From Okeania sp. SIO2B3 (GTDB taxonomy: Bacteria; Cyanobacteriota; Cyanobacteriia; Cyanobacteriales; Microcoleaceae), in the NCBI RefSeq assembly GCF_010672525.1, contig NZ_JAAHGH010000041.1:1-37380 (forward strand): 37,380 bases of DNA. Direction: 5' to 3'. Position numbers and translations under genes: made by a program. This document shows positions 34,683 to 37,380 of this stretch, one piece after another. Positions within the stretch are counted from its first letter, which is position 1; each line of letters begins with the position of its first letter. Under the pieces are notes generated by a model. The model saw only the letters and a program-made list of their open reading frames with translations. It had not been told where the DNA came from and did not search any database.

Positions 34683-37380
34683 CTATATTTCTGGTTGTAA
34701 TGTCAACTGTAAATTATCAATACCAATTTCGGTAGATTCACTGCCAATACTAATAAACCGAGTATCCCCTGGAATTGAAATACTTTGACGGCTAAAGTTA
34801 CTAAAATTATTTGGTTGGCCAGGAACAGGAATAGTCGGACTTAAAGTTGCTCCTTGGCCAATATCCTGACGATTTTCATTGAAAAACCTCACATTGTGAC
34901 TTCTGTTAGGAGAAGCATAGTCAAAGGCAAGATTACCAGACTCAATTTCACCTATCTGACCAATTACTTCAGCTAAATCAATCACAATAGCATCCAGCTC
35001 GAACCCTAATTCTCGGTTTGGTATATCGTAGGCAATAACAGTATTATTACTAGGAGTACCATCAAATCTTCCTTGGCCTCCTATTTCATTCCTACTTACT
35101 AAAGCTACAGTATTATCAGAAAATCGTAGGTTAGGAGGATCTTGAGGGGGAGTAACTGGAACAGACTCGACATCATTAAAATTGTTAAATTCACCATCAA
35201 AACCCAACACCCTAGTAATAAAAGGTTGAGGTGGTGGGAGTAGCTCGTCATCATCAATAATTTGTAAAGTAGCAGGTTGACCAATATTCGCTCCACCAGT
35301 AACGTTACTTAAACTTAAATTGACAGTTTCGGTATTCTCGACTGAGTCATCATTAACAATAGGAATATTAATAGTTTGTTCGGTTTGGTCATCTGCAAAG
35401 AAAATAGTCTGAGGAACAGGGTTGCCATAATCAATATCCTGGGTTGCTGTACCATTGGAAAGATTAATATTGGCACTAACTCCTCCATCATTTCCACCAG
35501 TACGAATAACTGTCACTGTAGCAAAGGTTTCATTTTCTCTCACGCTGAAACTGGGGTTACTAAATTGGAGAGTACCTGAGTTGGCAATGCTATAACCAAA
35601 GTTAATATCATTAACATTTTGACCAGAAGATAAGGAAACAGGAAACTCTGCTGCAGTTGTGAGAGTAGCATTAGGTTGAGGAGAAATTGTTCTGACTGTA
35701 TAGTTACCTGGTAATAAGTTAGAGAAGCTATAGAAACCAAACCCATTTCTAATAGCTTGTGGTTCGTTGGGGTCAAGAGTATCATTTTGATTAATATCTA
35801 GGAAAACAGTAATATCTCCTAATCCTGTTTCTCCTGAATCGAATAAACCATTAAGGTTAATATCGTTAAATATATTTCCACTAATACTTCCTGGAAATTC
35901 AGGTTGCGGATTAACTACAACCCTAACTGTACTCGTAGAGTCAAGAGTATTTGGGTTATTATCGCTAATAGTGTAATTGAATGTATCTGTGAAAGGTTGG
36001 GTAGTTGTAAACCCTGGAGCGAGACTATAGATAATTTGGTTGTTAATACCATCTATAGTAACGTTATTTCCTGCTTGGCTAAAATTATCAAAACCAATAA
36101 TCTCTAGAGATTCTCCTTGATCATTTGCCAAGACATTAATAGTTATAGGTGGGTCCCCTTGAGTTATATTTGCAGTATCGGGGTTAGCTATTGGAGGGAG
36201 TGGAACTTCATTATCAAGAATGTTGAGAGTAGCAGTAGCAGGTTGACCAATAATTGCATCACCAGTAACATTGTTGGTCAAACTCAAATTAACAGTTTTA
36301 TTTCCATCAATTATAGAATCATCAAAAATTGGAATACTGACAGTTTGTTGTGTTACTCCATCTGCAAAGAAAATAGGGTTAGGAAAAGGGTTGCCAAAAT
36401 CAACACCTTGAGTTGCCGTCTCACTGGAAAGGTTGATATTAGCACTAACTACTCCATCACTTCCATCAGTACGATTTATTGTGACTGTAGCAACGGTGTC
36501 ATTTTCTGTCACGCTAAAAGTGGGATTGCTAAATTGGAGAGTACCTGAGTTGGCAATGCTATAACCGAAGTTAACATCATTAACATTTTGACTAGAAGAC
36601 AAGGAAACAGGAAACTCTGCTGCAGTTGTGAGAGTAGCATTAGGTTGAGGAGAAATTGTTCTGACTGTATAGTTACCTGGTAATAAGTTAGAGAAGCTAT
36701 AGAAACCAAACCCATCTCTAGTAGCTTGTGGTTCGTTGGGGTCAAGAGTATCATTTTGATTAATATCTAGGAAAACAGTAATATCTCCTAATCCTGTTTC
36801 TCCTGAATCGAATAAACCATTAAGGTTAATATCGTTAAATATATTTCCACTAATACTTCCTGGAAATTCAGGTTGCGGATTAACTACAACCCTAACTGTA
36901 CTCGTAGAGTCAAGAGTATTTGGGTTATTATCGCTAATAGTGTAATTGAATGTATCTGTGAAAGGTTGGGTAGTTGTAAACCCTGGAGCGAGACTATAGA
37001 TAATTTGGTTGTTAATACCATCTATAGTAACGTTATTTCCTGCTTGGCTAAAATTATCAAAACCAATAATCTCTAGAGATTCTCCTTGATCATTTGCCAA
37101 GACATTAATAGTTATAGGTGGGTCCCCTTGAGTTATATTTGCAGTATCGGGGTTAGCTATTGGAGGGAGTGGAACTTCATTATCAAGAATGTTGAGAGTA
37201 GCAGTAGCAGGTTGACCAATAATTGCATCACCAGTAACATTGTTGGTCAAACTCAAATTAACAGTTTTATTTCCATCAATTATAGAATCATCAAAAATTG
37301 GAATACTGACAGTTTGTTGTGTTACTCCATCTGCAAAGAAAATAGGGTTAGGAAAAGGGTTGCCAAAATCAACACCTTGA
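34683..37380 (-). CDS. Calx-beta / SdrD-B repeat surface protein, C-terminal part
   Basis: The open frame runs off the window's right edge, so the N-terminus is not seen; about 899 residues are visible. Units of 323 residues (969 bp) repeat: a Calx-beta domain (GTLQFSNPTFSVTENDTVAT), an Asp/Pro-rich link (PPIANPDTANITQGDPPITI), a cadherin-like stretch (NVLANDQGE), and an SdrD B-like domain (SGNIFNDINLNGLFDSGETG) with DxNxNDxLD Ca2+-loop features. After a diverged third Calx-beta domain comes a unique C-terminal domain (about 250 residues) with beta-rich sequence and no anchor motif. Calcium binding and adhesion outside the cell are typical of such proteins. High Asp/Asn content and lack of Cys fit secretion. 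Confidence 0.88.
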   Translation of the reverse strand, partial: QGVDFGNPFPNPIFFADGVTQQTVSIPIFDDSIIDGNKTVNLSLTNNVTGDAIIGQPATATLNILDNEVPLPPIANPDTANITQGDPPITINVLANDQGESLEIIGFDNFSQAGNNVTIDGINNQIIYSLAPGFTTTQPFTDTFNYTISDNNPNTLDSTSTVRVVVNPQPEFPGSISGNIFNDINLNGLFDSGETGLGDITVFLDINQNDTLDPNEPQATRDGFGFYSFSNLLPGNYTVRTISPQPNATLTTAAEFPVSLSSSQNVNDVNFGYSIANSGTLQFSNPTFSVTENDTVATVTINRTDGSDGVVSANINLSSETATQGVDFGNPFPNPIFFADGVTQQTVSIPIFDDSIIDGNKTVNLSLTNNVTGDAIIGQPATATLNILDNEVPLPPIANPDTANITQGDPPITINVLANDQGESLEIIGFDNFSQAGNNVTIDGINNQIIYSLAPGFTTTQPFTDTFNYTISDNNPNTLDSTSTVRVVVNPQPEFPGSISGNIFNDINLNGLFDSGETGLGDITVFLDINQNDTLDPNEPQAIRNGFGFYSFSNLLPGNYTVRTISPQPNATLTTAAEFPVSLSSGQNVNDINFGYSIANSGTLQFSNPSFSVRENETFATVTVIRTGGNDGGVSANINLSNGTATQDIDYGNPVPQTIFFADDQTEQTINIPIVNDDSVENTETVNLSLSNVTGGANIGQPATLQIIDDDELLPPPQPFITRVLGFDGEFNNFNDVESVPVTPPQDPPNLRFSDNTVALVSRNEIGGQGRFDGTPSNNTVIAYDIPNRELGFELDAIVIDLAEVIGQIGEIESGNLAFDYASPNRSHNVRFFNENRQDIGQGATLSPTIPVPGQPNNFSNFSRQSISIPGDTRFISIGSESTEIGIDNLQLTLQPEI

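Noticed and set aside
35376-37076. Several plus-strand frames of 60-143 codons within the Calx-beta gene
   Set aside because: They lie opposite a well-supported repeat protein and recur at the same 969-bp spacing, so they are shadows.

Overview
AT-rich cyanobacterial chromosome, most likely from a filamentous marine or oscillatorialean type (Trichodesmium/Okeania-like; the genus is an inference). Pointers are many HIP1 octamers (GCGATCGC), a psb32 gene for photosystem II repair, a cobalamin riboswitch in front of a long CbiX chelatase, DUF4346 and small helix-turn-helix (HTH) proteins of cyanobacterial type, a TPR-CHAT protein, and intergenic DNA full of heptamer repeats, MITEs and IS200/IS605 debris.

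Layout. 1-2.5 kb: a repeat, a family 2 glycosyltransferase and a DUF547 lipoprotein, both on the minus strand, separated by a 183-bp duplication. 2.7-2.9 kb: a MITE. 3.1-6.0 kb: a small HTH-like gene split nine codons before its stop by a group II intron, whose encoded protein has lost the reverse transcriptase active site; the intron itself carries repeat insertions. 6.5-8.3 kb: a tnpB broken by a 232-bp IS200/IS605-like element and a 22-bp insertion. 9-10.2 kb: cobalamin riboswitch and cbiX. 10.8-14.3 kb: a two-gene surface-glycan operon (polysialyltransferase-like protein with TPR, then a TPR/GT2/methyltransferase fusion). 14.6-17.2 kb: topA. 17.7-20.4 kb: a MITE, an excisionase-like DNA-binding protein with a repeat-derived tail, psb32 and a DUF4346 gene. 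21.2-22.5 kb: a second, decayed tnpB. 22.9-24.8 kb: ftsH. 25-27.4 kb: repeats and a frameshifted IS66-type transposase. 27.7-29.2 kb: a peroxiredoxin-like gene, a MITE and a small membrane protein. 29.7-33.5 kb: a TPR-CHAT caspase-like protein and a small secreted TPR protein. 34.1-34.7 kb: a TnpA remnant and a 75-bp tandem array. 34.7 kb to the end: the C-terminal part of a large Calx-beta/SdrD-B repeat protein with near-identical 969-bp repeats.

How it works together. The housekeeping genes (topA, ftsH, psb32, cbiX) look intact. Between them lies a record of small mobile DNA inserting into other mobile DNA. The most notable object is the group II intron at 3123-5789. Its exon boundaries can be fixed to the base from reading-frame restoration and a perfect 7-bp IBS1/EBS1 match. 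Its encoded protein keeps one open frame although the RT catalytic motif reads YGSS instead of YADD, which suggests a protein kept for splicing (maturase) only. All calls come from reading the sequence; no database search was run.
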